This document shows, piece by piece, positions 8,935 to 16,910 of a stretch of 64,000 bases of DNA. A model generated the notes under the pieces. That model made no database searches and was not told where the DNA came from. It worked only from the letters and a program-made list of their open reading frames with translations. The stretch's first letter is position 1. Each line of letters starts with the position of its first letter. The translations under genes and the position numbers were made by a program. Origin of the DNA: JAXMCK01 sp046349395 (GTDB lineage: Bacteria > Pseudomonadota > Alphaproteobacteria > Geminicoccales > Geminicoccaceae); contig JAXMCK010000006.1 in the NCBI GenBank assembly GCA_046349395.1, positions 434,001 through 498,000 of the forward strand, given 5' to 3'.

Positions 8935-9203
8935 GATGTCCAGCGCTCCTCGCGTCGGCCGAGAACATAATCATCGGAGGGACCATCAGGAACAGTACGA
9001 GGTCAATGCGACCGTATAGTTGGAGCATGGCGACGCCGTCCCGGCCAATGACACGAGCGGTACACTGGGCTGCATCCGCAGCAGGAACCGAGCCCATGTC
9101 GTGACTCTGGCGGGAGCTACAACGTCGGATCGTCATCCCCGAAGCACATGAGCGCCCCGTCTGCAGCCAGCGCGGCGTCGCTACCTCCGCTCCATACCGG
9201 CCC
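8935..9203. other. Divergent intergenic region, no gene seen
   Basis: The ~400 bp between the GntR gene and the binding-protein gene hold only the promoter/operator described at 9204-9255 and a ~90-base leader. No coding frame with plausible composition, tRNA or hairpin terminator was seen here. Confidence 0.5.
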
Positions 9204-9255
9204 TTGACAAGAACGTAGCCACCGGTAGCGTTTGAACAAAGCATTTTATGTTTGA
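9204..9255 (+). promoter_or_regulatory. Promoter with overlapping inverted repeat, second candidate GntR operator
   Basis: TTGACA at 9204-9209 and TAGCGT at 9226-9231 (16-bp spacer) are followed at once by an inverted repeat: ACAAAGCAT (9236-9244), three bases, then ATGTTTGA (9248-9255). The arms and position match the repeat at 4061-4081 (shared CAAA..CAT and AT..TTTGA cores). The architecture -35, -10, then operator over the start point is the same at both sites. The binding-protein gene starts ~80 bases downstream with AGGAG before its ATG at 9333. Confidence 0.6.
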
Positions 9256-9332
9256 GCTTGGGGCGACACCGGAATTCCGGAGCGCGCCTCCGAGGTCGAC
9301 GCCGTGCAAGAAACCGAGAGGAGCCCCAAGTC

Positions 9333-10691
9333 ATGAGCGACGCCGCGTCCTTGCAGAAACGAGCCGGGATGACCCGCCGCGGCGTGCTCGACACGGCCCT
9401 GGCTCTCGGTGCCGTCGCGGCCCTGCCGGCGGCGCCCGCCCTCGCCCAGGCCAAGAAGCTGGTCGTGACGACCATGCCGGGGCCGCGCTGGGAAGGAGCG
9501 CTCCGCGCCAGTGCGGCGGCCTACCAGGCGGCCAATCCGGGCGTGGAGATCGAGATCCTGGTCAGCCCCTATGCCGAGCACTATCAGCGCATCGGCACCA
9601 GCCTGATCGACAACTCGTCCGACTTCGACCTGCATCTCTTCGACCCGGTCCTGATCGGCCAGAGCTACGCCAAGCTGGCGCCGCTGAAGGACCTGTTCGA
9701 CTCGGACCCGCAGTGGCGCGATTACTACGTCAACGGAGTACCGTACTTCTATCGGGGCAGCTGGGACTGGGACGGCATGCCCTATGCGGTGGTCCACGAC
9801 GCCAACTGCATGATGACTTGGTGGCGCAGCGACGTCTTCCAGCAGAACGGGCTGCCGGAGCCGACGAGCTTCGAGACCATCCTCAGCAACGCCAAGGTCC
9901 TCAACGGGAAGAAGCCGGACAGCGGCTTCATGACCTGTGCCGGCCGCACCCAGTGGTTCCTCGGCATGACCTTCACGGGCATGCTCCACGCCTTCGGCGG
10001 GCGCTGGTACGAGAACGACGTCATGGACGCCTTCGGCCGGATCGATCCGGCGAAGGGCTCGGGTGCGATCCTGCTCGACAGCCCGGAGGCGCTGGCCGCG
10101 GCCGACATGCTGCGGCAACTCTCTCAGGTCTGGAACGGCGCCTCGCTGAACGCGCTGGAGTTCGAGAACGCGGAGGCGTTCAAGAACGATATCAGCCACC
10201 AGCAGGTGATGTGGTCGGGGTTCATGACGCTGCAGAACCCCAAGGAGAACCCAAAGTACCACGCGGACATGATCAGCCGCGACTTCCCGGTCGGCGGGCC
10301 GAATCCGGATCCCACGCGCACCGGCATGAAGGGCGGCTTCGGCCTGTCGATTCCCAAGGCCAGCAAGAACATCGAGCTGGCTTTCGATTTTGCCAAGTTC
10401 ACGACGAGCAAGGCCAACGCCGAGACCTTCATCAAGGGCGGCGGGCAGCCGAGCAATGTCGAGCTGCTGAACACCTACGGCGAGCAGCAGGAATATCAGG
10501 TCTTCAAGTCGATCGCGCAGGGCATCGCGCATGGGCACCATCTGGCGCAGTTCGCCGAGGGGCCGCAGCTGTTCCAGATCATCACCCAACACATGGGCGA
10601 TCTGGCGACGGGTGCCGTCGGCACGGAGGAGGCCTGCGCCAACATGAAGGACGAAGTGCAGACCCTGTTCCACCGCGCCGGATATCTGTGA
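9333..10691 (+). CDS. ABC importer substrate-binding protein (family 1 type)
   Basis: This 452-residue exported protein has a twin-arginine-like signal (TRRGVLDTALALGAVAALPA, cleavage after ALAQA), suggesting a Tat-exported lipid-free periplasmic binding protein. The mature part is of the MalE/UgpB size class. The ATG at 9333 has AGGAG about ten bases upstream. It heads an operon with two MalF/G-type permeases, a MalK-type ATPase and pxpABC, so the ligand may be a pyroglutamate-like lactam or its precursor; that is inference from neighbours, and the fold class alone would suggest a sugar. Confidence 0.88.
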   Translation: MSDAASLQKRAGMTRRGVLDTALALGAVAALPAAPALAQAKKLVVTTMPGPRWEGALRASAAAYQAANPGVEIEILVSPYAEHYQRIGTSLIDNSSDFDLHLFDPVLIGQSYAKLAPLKDLFDSDPQWRDYYVNGVPYFYRGSWDWDGMPYAVVHDANCMMTWWRSDVFQQNGLPEPTSFETILSNAKVLNGKKPDSGFMTCAGRTQWFLGMTFTGMLHAFGGRWYENDVMDAFGRIDPAKGSGAILLDSPEALAAADMLRQLSQVWNGASLNALEFENAEAFKNDISHQQVMWSGFMTLQNPKENPKYHADMISRDFPVGGPNPDPTRTGMKGGFGLSIPKASKNIELAFDFAKFTTSKANAETFIKGGGQPSNVELLNTYGEQQEYQVFKSIAQGIAHGHHLAQFAEGPQLFQIITQHMGDLATGAVGTEEACANMKDEVQTLFHRAGYL

Positions 10692-10722
10692 GGCGCCGCG
10701 GGTCCGACCCGGCATCCGATCG

Positions 10723-11649
10723 GTGAACGCCGCGTCGTCGGCGGCCGGCGCACCGGTCTGGCGCGGCGACCGATGGGTGCCGGCCCTCATGCTGGTGCCG
10801 GTGCTGCTGCTGCTCGTCGTGCTCGTCGTGGGCCCCGTCGTCTACCTGATCGAAACCTCGTTCTACCGGCAGAACCTGTTCGCCACGACGCCGCCGCGCT
10901 GGGTGGGACTGGAAAACTACTCCTACCTCATCGAGGGACGGAAGTTCCGGACGTCGCTCTGGCGGAGTGCCACCTTCGCCGGCATGGCACTCGTCCTGGA
11001 GATGGTCCTGGGTTTCCTGCTGGCGATGTGGGTCTACCGCCTGCGGCACCTGCCCGGCATGGGGATCGTCCGGACGGCCCTGACGACGCCGATCCTGATC
11101 GCTCCCATCGTCGCCGCGGTCATGTGGCGGTTCATGTACCAGCCCGATTTCGGGATCATCAATTATGCGCTGGGCTCGCTCGGCGTCGGCAAGATCGGCT
11201 GGCTGTCGGACCGGTCGCTGGCCCTCTTCTCCATTGCCCTGATCGATGTCTGGCAGTGGACGCCCTTCATTTTCCTGGTGGTGCTCGCGGGCATGCACGC
11301 CATTCCGGAAGAGTACTATGAGGCGGCGGAACTGGATCACGCCGGGTGGGTGCGGCAAACCCTATTCATCACTATTCCCCTATTGTGGCGGGTGCTCGTC
11401 GTCGTCCTGCTCCTGCGACTCATCGATCTGCTCCGAGCGTTCGAGATCATCGTCGCGACCACGCAGGGCGGTCCCGGCGACGCCGCCTACACTCTGCCGG
11501 TGCTGATCTGGGAAACCTCGTTCGTGGCCTTTGAGATGGGCGATGCGGCCGCGGCTGCCGTGGTGCTCCTGCTCGCCGTGACCGTGATCGTCACCTTGCT
11601 GGTCCGCACCGTGGCGCGGACGGGCGTCGTCGGCCGGCAAGAGCGGTAG
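10723..11649 (+). CDS. ABC importer permease, MalF/UgpA type
   Basis: This is a 308-residue inner-membrane protein with about six transmembrane segments. The EAA loop that docks on the ATPase reads YYEAAELDHAGWVRQTLFIT near residues 196-215. The GTG start at 10723 follows the binding-protein gene by 31 bp. It pairs with the next permease, four bases downstream, to form the channel. Confidence 0.9.
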   Translation: MNAASSAAGAPVWRGDRWVPALMLVPVLLLLVVLVVGPVVYLIETSFYRQNLFATTPPRWVGLENYSYLIEGRKFRTSLWRSATFAGMALVLEMVLGFLLAMWVYRLRHLPGMGIVRTALTTPILIAPIVAAVMWRFMYQPDFGIINYALGSLGVGKIGWLSDRSLALFSIALIDVWQWTPFIFLVVLAGMHAIPEEYYEAAELDHAGWVRQTLFITIPLLWRVLVVVLLLRLIDLLRAFEIIVATTQGGPGDAAYTLPVLIWETSFVAFEMGDAAAAAVVLLLAVTVIVTLLVRTVARTGVVGRQER

Positions 11650-11653
11650 CGGC

Positions 11654-12466
11654 GTGGCCCGGCATCGCTCCGCCTGGTTTGTCCCGCTCGTCCTCGTGGC
11701 GGCGACGTGGCTCTTCCCGATCCTGTGGACGGCGGTGACGAGCCTGAAGCCTGAGGGCGGGCTGACCGGCCTCACGCCGACCTTCGTCTTCGAGCCGACG
11801 GTCGCGAACTACGTCGATCTGTTCCAGCATCGCGACTATGGCCACTATCTGCTGAACAGCCTCGCCGTCGCCGGCGGGACGACGGCGCTGGCGATGCTGC
11901 TGGCCTGCTTGCCGGCCTATGCCCTGGCGCGCGCGACGCTGCCCGGGCGCGAGCAGATCGCGATGTGGATCCTGTCGCTGCGGATGCTGCCGCCGATCGC
12001 GACGGTCGTGCCGTTCTACCTGATCCTCAGCCGCACCGACCTGCTCGACACCTACGTCGGCCTCGTGACCGTCTATCTCTCCTTCAGCCTGCCGTTCGCG
12101 ATCTGGATGCTGCAGGGCTTCTTCGCCGAGGTACCGAGGTCGATCGACGAGGCGGCCGAGGCTGATGGGGCCGGCCACCTGACCATCCTCTTCCGGTTCG
12201 TCCTGCCGCTGAGCCGCAGCGGCTTCGCCGTGACGACGATCTTCACCTTCATCTTCGCCTGGAACGAGTTCCTCTACGCGTTCCTCCTCACCAAGGAACG
12301 CTGGGTGACCCTGCCCGTCCGGCTCGGCAGCACGATCACGCCTTTCCAGACCGACTGGGGCTTTTTGACGGCGGGTGCCATGGTGAGCTTCCTGCCGCTG
12401 CTCGTCGTCGTCTTCTTCCTGCAGCGCGAGATGGCGCGCGGCGTGGCGCTGGGGACGATGCGCTGA
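11654..12466 (+). CDS. ABC importer permease, MalG/UgpE type
   Basis: This is a 270-residue permease with six predicted membrane segments and the EAA loop SIDEAAEADGAGHLTILF. The GTG at 11654 is four bases from the previous stop, so translation is coupled. It forms a heterodimer with the MalF-type subunit. The stop is two bases from the ATPase ATG. Confidence 0.9.
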   Translation: MARHRSAWFVPLVLVAATWLFPILWTAVTSLKPEGGLTGLTPTFVFEPTVANYVDLFQHRDYGHYLLNSLAVAGGTTALAMLLACLPAYALARATLPGREQIAMWILSLRMLPPIATVVPFYLILSRTDLLDTYVGLVTVYLSFSLPFAIWMLQGFFAEVPRSIDEAAEADGAGHLTILFRFVLPLSRSGFAVTTIFTFIFAWNEFLYAFLLTKERWVTLPVRLGSTITPFQTDWGFLTAGAMVSFLPLLVVVFFLQREMARGVALGTMR

Positions 12467-12468
12467 GC

Positions 12469-13566
12469 ATGGACCAGGCACCTAAATCCGTGCACCTGAG
12501 CGAGGTCAGCAAGACCTACGGCAACGCGGAACGGCCGGCGGTGCGCTCGGCGTCGCTCGACATTCCGGCCGGCAGCTTCTTCTCGATCCTGGGTCCCAGC
12601 GGCTGCGGCAAGACCACCCTGCTCCGCATGATCGCCGGCTTCGAGCATCCCTCCAGCGGCCGGGTGCTCATCGGCGGCCGCGACGTGACCGGCCTGCGGC
12701 CGCGCGACCGCGGCATCGCCATGGTCTTCCAGGACTACGCGCTTTACCCGCACATGACGGTGGCGAACAACATCGCCTTCAACCTCAAGAACAGGCGCGT
12801 CCCGCGGGCCGAGATCGCGGAGCGCCTGATGGCGACGGCCCGAACGCTCCGGATCGATCATCTCCTGCACAAGCGGCCGCGCGAGCTTTCGGGCGGGGAA
12901 CGGCAGCGGGTCGCTCTGGGACGCGCGCTGATCCGCAAGCCCAGCGTCTTCCTGATGGACGAGCCACTCTCCAATCTCGACCTGAAGCTGCGCGAGGCGA
13001 TGCGGATCGAGCTCGGCCGCCTGCACCAGCAGGTGGGGGCCACGATCGTCTACGTGACGCACGACCAGTCCGAGGCGATGACCCTCTCGACGGATCTCGC
13101 TGTGATGGACCGCGGACGCCTGCAGCAGACGGGACATCCGGCCGAGGTCTATGCGCGCCCGGCGAACACGTTCGTGGCCCGGTTTATTGGAACGCCGTCG
13201 ATGAACCTCTTCAGGGTCCGGCGGGCGGGGAGGTGGCTGGAGCTCGACGGCGGCGGGGGCCGGCTGCCCGCTCCGTCGGCGCTGCTAGTGCCGGACGGCA
13301 CGAGGCTCATCGCCGGTCTGCGCGCGCATCAGCTGGTGGCGGGCGCGGCCGGGATTTCGGTGCGCGTCGCGTTGACCGAGCATCTGGGCCGCAGCAACAT
13401 CGTCGTCTGCGCCCCGGAACGCGGTGTGGAGGCGCTGGTCGATCAGGACGCGATCCAGATCGAGACCGACTCATCGGTGCAGCCTGAACCGGGCACGTCG
13501 CTCAGCCTCACCGCCAAACCCGAGGCCATCACGATCTTCGACACCGACGGGCAGGCGATCGAATGA
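12469..13566 (+). CDS. ABC importer ATPase, MalK/UgpC type
   Basis: This 365-residue cytosolic ATPase has Walker A GPSGCGKTT (42-50), signature LSGGERQRV (140-148), Walker B VFLMDEP (160-166) and the switch His in YVTHDQSEAM. After residue ~240 follows a TOBE-type C-terminal domain, typical of MalK-like subunits that couple regulation to transport. It drives the importer encoded just upstream. It is one of three MalK-type ATPases in the window. Confidence 0.93.
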   Translation: MDQAPKSVHLSEVSKTYGNAERPAVRSASLDIPAGSFFSILGPSGCGKTTLLRMIAGFEHPSSGRVLIGGRDVTGLRPRDRGIAMVFQDYALYPHMTVANNIAFNLKNRRVPRAEIAERLMATARTLRIDHLLHKRPRELSGGERQRVALGRALIRKPSVFLMDEPLSNLDLKLREAMRIELGRLHQQVGATIVYVTHDQSEAMTLSTDLAVMDRGRLQQTGHPAEVYARPANTFVARFIGTPSMNLFRVRRAGRWLELDGGGGRLPAPSALLVPDGTRLIAGLRAHQLVAGAAGISVRVALTEHLGRSNIVVCAPERGVEALVDQDAIQIETDSSVQPEPGTSLSLTAKPEAITIFDTDGQAIE

Positions 13567-13606
13567 GGTTCGCGCACCGCCGCCAGCCGATTGGGAGACG
13601 GCGTTC

Positions 13607-14371
13607 ATGACCGTCAGCGACATCAACTGCGATTGCGGCGAGAGCTTCGGCAACTGGTCGATGGGAGCCGACGACGCCGTCATGCCGCACATCACGACGG
13701 CGAACGTCGCCTGCGGTTTCCACGCCGGCGATCCCGTCACCATGATGCGGACGATCGACTTGGCGGTGGCCCACGGTGTGCAGGTTGGCGCGCATCCCGG
13801 CCTGCCGGACCTGATGGGATTCGGCCGCCGGCGGATGGAGATCACGCCGGAGGAGGCCTATGGCTACGTCGCCTATCAGGCGAGTGCCCTCTCCGGCCTG
13901 CTGGCGCGGCGTGGCCGGAAACTCAGCCACGTGAAGCCGCACGGCGTGCTCTACCTGATGCTGAACGAGCGGATGGACCTCGCCGAGGCGGTGGCCCGGG
14001 CGATCGTCGACGTCTGCCCCGAGCCGACGCTCTACTGGCCCGCACCCGTGGCGGGCCGTGCCCTGCCGGAGGCTGCGAGGGCCCAGGGGGTCCGGGTCAT
14101 TCGCGAAGTCTATTTCGACCTCAGCTACGACGCGCGGGCGCAGCTGGTGCTGCAGCGGAAGAAGGTGGCCCTCGACCTCGACGACCTCCGGCGGCGGCTC
14201 GACGATTACCTTGCGACCGGCGAGGTCGTCGCCGTCACCGGCGAGCGGATCCGGCTCGACGCCGAGAGCATCTGCGTGCACGGCGATGGGCCCAATGCCG
14301 CGGATGTCGCCCGGACGATCCGCGCCGCGATTGCCCCTCGCGCAGAACGGAAGAAGGTGGGAGCGGCCTAG
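13607..14371 (+). CDS. pxpA: 5-oxoprolinase subunit PxpA (LamB/YcsF family)
   Basis: This is a 254-residue LamB/YcsF protein. The family blocks are clear: NCDCGESFG at the N-terminus, NVACGFHAGD, VGAHPGLPD and HVKPHGVLY, which line the metal/active-site cleft. PxpA acts with PxpB and PxpC to open 5-oxoproline (pyroglutamate) to L-glutamate using ATP. The ATG at 13607 has GGGAGA upstream. It is followed directly by pxpB and pxpC and preceded by an ABC importer, so uptake and ring opening of a lactam is the likely job. A related lactam substrate cannot be excluded. Confidence 0.88.
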   Translation: MTVSDINCDCGESFGNWSMGADDAVMPHITTANVACGFHAGDPVTMMRTIDLAVAHGVQVGAHPGLPDLMGFGRRRMEITPEEAYGYVAYQASALSGLLARRGRKLSHVKPHGVLYLMLNERMDLAEAVARAIVDVCPEPTLYWPAPVAGRALPEAARAQGVRVIREVYFDLSYDARAQLVLQRKKVALDLDDLRRRLDDYLATGEVVAVTGERIRLDAESICVHGDGPNAADVARTIRAAIAPRAERKKVGAA

Positions 14372-14379
14372 GAAGAGCC

Positions 14380-15249
14380 ATGCAGTACGACCCGCCCCGC
14401 ATCCTGCCCGCCGGCGACCGCAACCTCCTGGTCGAGTTCGGCAACGAGATGAACCTCGAGCTCAACTTCCGGGCCCAGGGGCTCGCCGAATTGATCCAGG
14501 AGCACAAGACGAAGGGGGTCATCGAGACGGCACCGGCCTTTGCCAGCCTGCTCGTGCACTACGAGCCAGAGGAGATCGGCTTTCGAGCACTCCAGGCCGA
14601 GCTGCAGGCGTTGGCCCAGTCACTCGGATCCAGCGAGGAGCTCGTGCTGCACAGCCGGCTCTTCTACCTGCCGACGGCCTATCTCGATCCCTGGAGCAAC
14701 GAGGCGATCGACCGGTACATCCGTGACATCAAGCCGAAGACGCGCGACGCCGATCTGATCGTGCAGGAGAACGGCCTCGCCGATACCGACCAGCTCGTGC
14801 GCGTGCACTCCGGCAGCGAATACTGGGTGGCGGCGATCGGCTGGTGGCCCGGCGTGCCGTTCATGATGCCGCTCGACCCGCGCTGCCGGTTGACCGTCAG
14901 TCGCTACGACCCGCCGCGGGTGTGGACAAAGAAAGGCACGGTCGGTCTCGGCGGCAGCAATGTCGGGATCTACCCCGAGGATCTGCCCGGCGGCATCCAG
15001 ATCTTTGCCCGCATCCCCGTGCCGATCTGGGACCCGGCCCAACGCTTCGACGTCTTCCGGGAGTCGATCTGCCTGCTGCGTCCGGGCGACCGGATCAAGT
15101 TCGTGCCGGTGAGCGTCGAGGAGTTTAACGAGGCCGAGGCCAAGGTCGACGAGGGCAGCTATGTTTTCAATCTCGTCGAATACCAGCGGTTCAGCGTGCC
15201 GGACTATCGGGCCTGGCTCTCCCGCATCGACACTACGGCGAGGTTCTGA
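14380..15249 (+). CDS. pxpB: 5-oxoprolinase subunit PxpB-like (KipI/carboxyltransferase family)
   Basis: This 289-residue protein belongs to the KipI/allophanate hydrolase subunit 1 family; the C-terminal block with GWWPGVPFMMPLD, GTVGLGGSNVGIYPEDLPGG and the RFSV/Y tail is diagnostic. It is ~50 residues longer than E. coli-type PxpB because of an insert between about residues 85 and 140, resembling the larger variant seen beside urea carboxylase-like proteins. It lies 8 bases after pxpA and 3 before pxpC. The longer form is a reason to doubt that the substrate is exactly 5-oxoproline. Confidence 0.82.
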   Translation: MQYDPPRILPAGDRNLLVEFGNEMNLELNFRAQGLAELIQEHKTKGVIETAPAFASLLVHYEPEEIGFRALQAELQALAQSLGSSEELVLHSRLFYLPTAYLDPWSNEAIDRYIRDIKPKTRDADLIVQENGLADTDQLVRVHSGSEYWVAAIGWWPGVPFMMPLDPRCRLTVSRYDPPRVWTKKGTVGLGGSNVGIYPEDLPGGIQIFARIPVPIWDPAQRFDVFRESICLLRPGDRIKFVPVSVEEFNEAEAKVDEGSYVFNLVEYQRFSVPDYRAWLSRIDTTARF

Positions 15250-15252
15250 GTC

Positions 15253-16239
15253 ATGACGCTGACCGTGATCGCACCGGGCCTCGAGACGTCGATCCAGGAC
15301 TGGCCCGGCCGGCGGGGGTTCATCAATCAGGGCTTTCCGATCTCGGGCCCGTTCGACAGCTGGTCGTTCCGCCTCGCGAACAGGCTGGTGGGCAACGAGC
15401 CCGGCACCGCGGCACTGGAATGCCAGTTCCTCGGTCCGACACTGCGCTTTGATGTCGACACCGTCATCGCCGTCACCGGTGCGGAAATGTCGCCGAAGCT
15501 CGACGGGGCGCCGATCGAGACTTGGACGAGTGTCGCCGTGCGTGCGGGTCAGACCCTTGCGCTCGGACCGGCGCGCTCGGGCGCCCGCACCTACATCGCC
15601 GTCGCCGGAGGCATCGACAACCCGGCGATGCTGGGCAGCCGGTCGACCTTCCACAAGGCCGGCGTCGGCGGGATTGGCGGCAAGGCGCTGACGGCGCACC
15701 AGTCCGTGCCGATCGACCGGCCGACCTCCCTTCCCCCTGCCGGGCGGCGCGTGGATCCGTCGAGACGCCCGCCCATCGCGGGCGACGGCCGCTGGGTCGT
15801 GGAGGTTGTGCTGGGACCCAACGACGACTGGATCAGCCCCAAAGGTCACGAGCGGTTCTTCGGCACCGAGTGGAAGCTGTCGGCGAAGAGCGATCGCACC
15901 GGCATGCGGCTGGAAGGTCCGGACTGGCTCTTCGCGCCGCGTGCAATCGACAAGCCACCCGAGAACGGGAAGGCACCAAGCAACATCATCGACCAGGGCT
16001 ATCCCTTGGGAGCGATCAACCTCGCCGGCAGCACCCCGATTATCCTCCCGGTCGACGGACCGAGCATGGGGGGCTTCATCAATCCCTACACGGTGATCAC
16101 CGCGGCGCTCTGGAAGCTGGGCCAAGCGCGACCGGGCAACTTCCTCCGCTTCGTGGCACTGGACGTCGAGGCGGCGCAGGAGAAGGCCCGCGAGCTGGCA
16201 AAGCTCTGCGGCCCTGAAGCGATTGATTTGGCCACATGA
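15253..16239 (+). CDS. pxpC: 5-oxoprolinase subunit PxpC-like (KipA/biotin-dependent carboxyltransferase family)
   Basis: This 328-residue protein opens with the family signature around SIQDWPGRRGF and FPISGPFDSWSFRLANRLVGN and continues with GAEMSPKLDG and TYIAVAGGID. With PxpB it forms the complex that phosphorylates and opens the lactam ring in known systems. It is the last gene of the ABC-pxp operon. Nothing like a clear terminator follows; the next 600 bp are degraded sequence before an insertion element. Confidence 0.85.
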   Translation: MTLTVIAPGLETSIQDWPGRRGFINQGFPISGPFDSWSFRLANRLVGNEPGTAALECQFLGPTLRFDVDTVIAVTGAEMSPKLDGAPIETWTSVAVRAGQTLALGPARSGARTYIAVAGGIDNPAMLGSRSTFHKAGVGGIGGKALTAHQSVPIDRPTSLPPAGRRVDPSRRPPIAGDGRWVVEVVLGPNDDWISPKGHERFFGTEWKLSAKSDRTGMRLEGPDWLFAPRAIDKPPENGKAPSNIIDQGYPLGAINLAGSTPIILPVDGPSMGGFINPYTVITAALWKLGQARPGNFLRFVALDVEAAQEKARELAKLCGPEAIDLAT

Positions 16240-16560
16240 ACCCAGATTTAAGCGCCTACTGCCGTCGGCGCCACCCGACAGCACGTGCGCATGATTGTAC
16301 ATAGCTCCCAATACCATGGATCTCATGTACGACCTCGCAAGAGGTTGACTTCGTCCTGTCTACCCCCTGCACGTTCCGGTGGTCGAGGCGGACCAGCGGA
16401 AGCCCACGACTGCCGAGATGTAAGGGGTGCTCGTCACCGACAGTAAGGTGCGTATAGGGCGGCGTGCCCACTCGATATGGCGGCGGCCAGAGCAGTGGCA
16501 CGGCAGGGCGTTGCGGGACCCCGAATGGGCTCCCAGTGGTCAGCAGCGACGAAGACGCTC
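16240..16560. other. Non-coding or degraded stretch
   Basis: No credible gene, RNA or repeat was seen between pxpC and the broken small gene at 16561. Composition and lack of long sensible frames suggest decayed DNA next to the insertion site. Confidence 0.4.
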
Positions 16561-16774
16561 TCAAGCACCGGGTGTCTTGTGCCCGGCCGCGGACGGCTTC
16601 GGCTTTGCCTCCAGCCCCAACCCGTCGCAGGTCCGCAGCACGTCGTCGGCGATGATCTCGGCCGCCTGATGCCGGGCCTCGTCGGTGTTGTGGGTCCGCG
16701 ATCGCGCGGGCGAGGTGCCGGCACCGGGTCAGGGCATCAGCAATGGCGCTGACGAGCGCGGCACGCAGCTGCAT
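16561..16774 (-). pseudogene. Small hypothetical gene broken by a frameshift
   Basis: On the - strand an ATG at 16774 starts MQLRAALVSAIADAL...RAIADP; after about residue 28 the sense passes to another frame and reads NTDEARHQAAEIIADDVLR and on to HKTPGA and a stop at 16563-16561. The total of 214 bases is 71 codons plus one, so a single extra base near ACCCACAAC explains it. The joined product would be ~71 residues, helical, with a Lys/Pro-rich tail. I do not recognise the family. An AGAAT-type pentamer repeat (16784-16800) lies just upstream. Confidence 0.4.
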
Positions 16775-16910
16775 GTACCGAGCATAGAATAGAATAGAAC
16801 AGGAATAAGCCGGAGCGCGCTCCTGGTTCTGGGGAGTGCGGCCGCCGGTCGTGTCCCGAGTGGTGGTGTAGCTGGCGTTGATCGCCGCGATGCCGGCAGG
16901 GCCGGATTTG

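Noticed and set aside
14620..16326. 568-codon frame opposite pxpB/pxpC
   Set aside because: The pxp frames carry the family motifs; the opposite frame does not.
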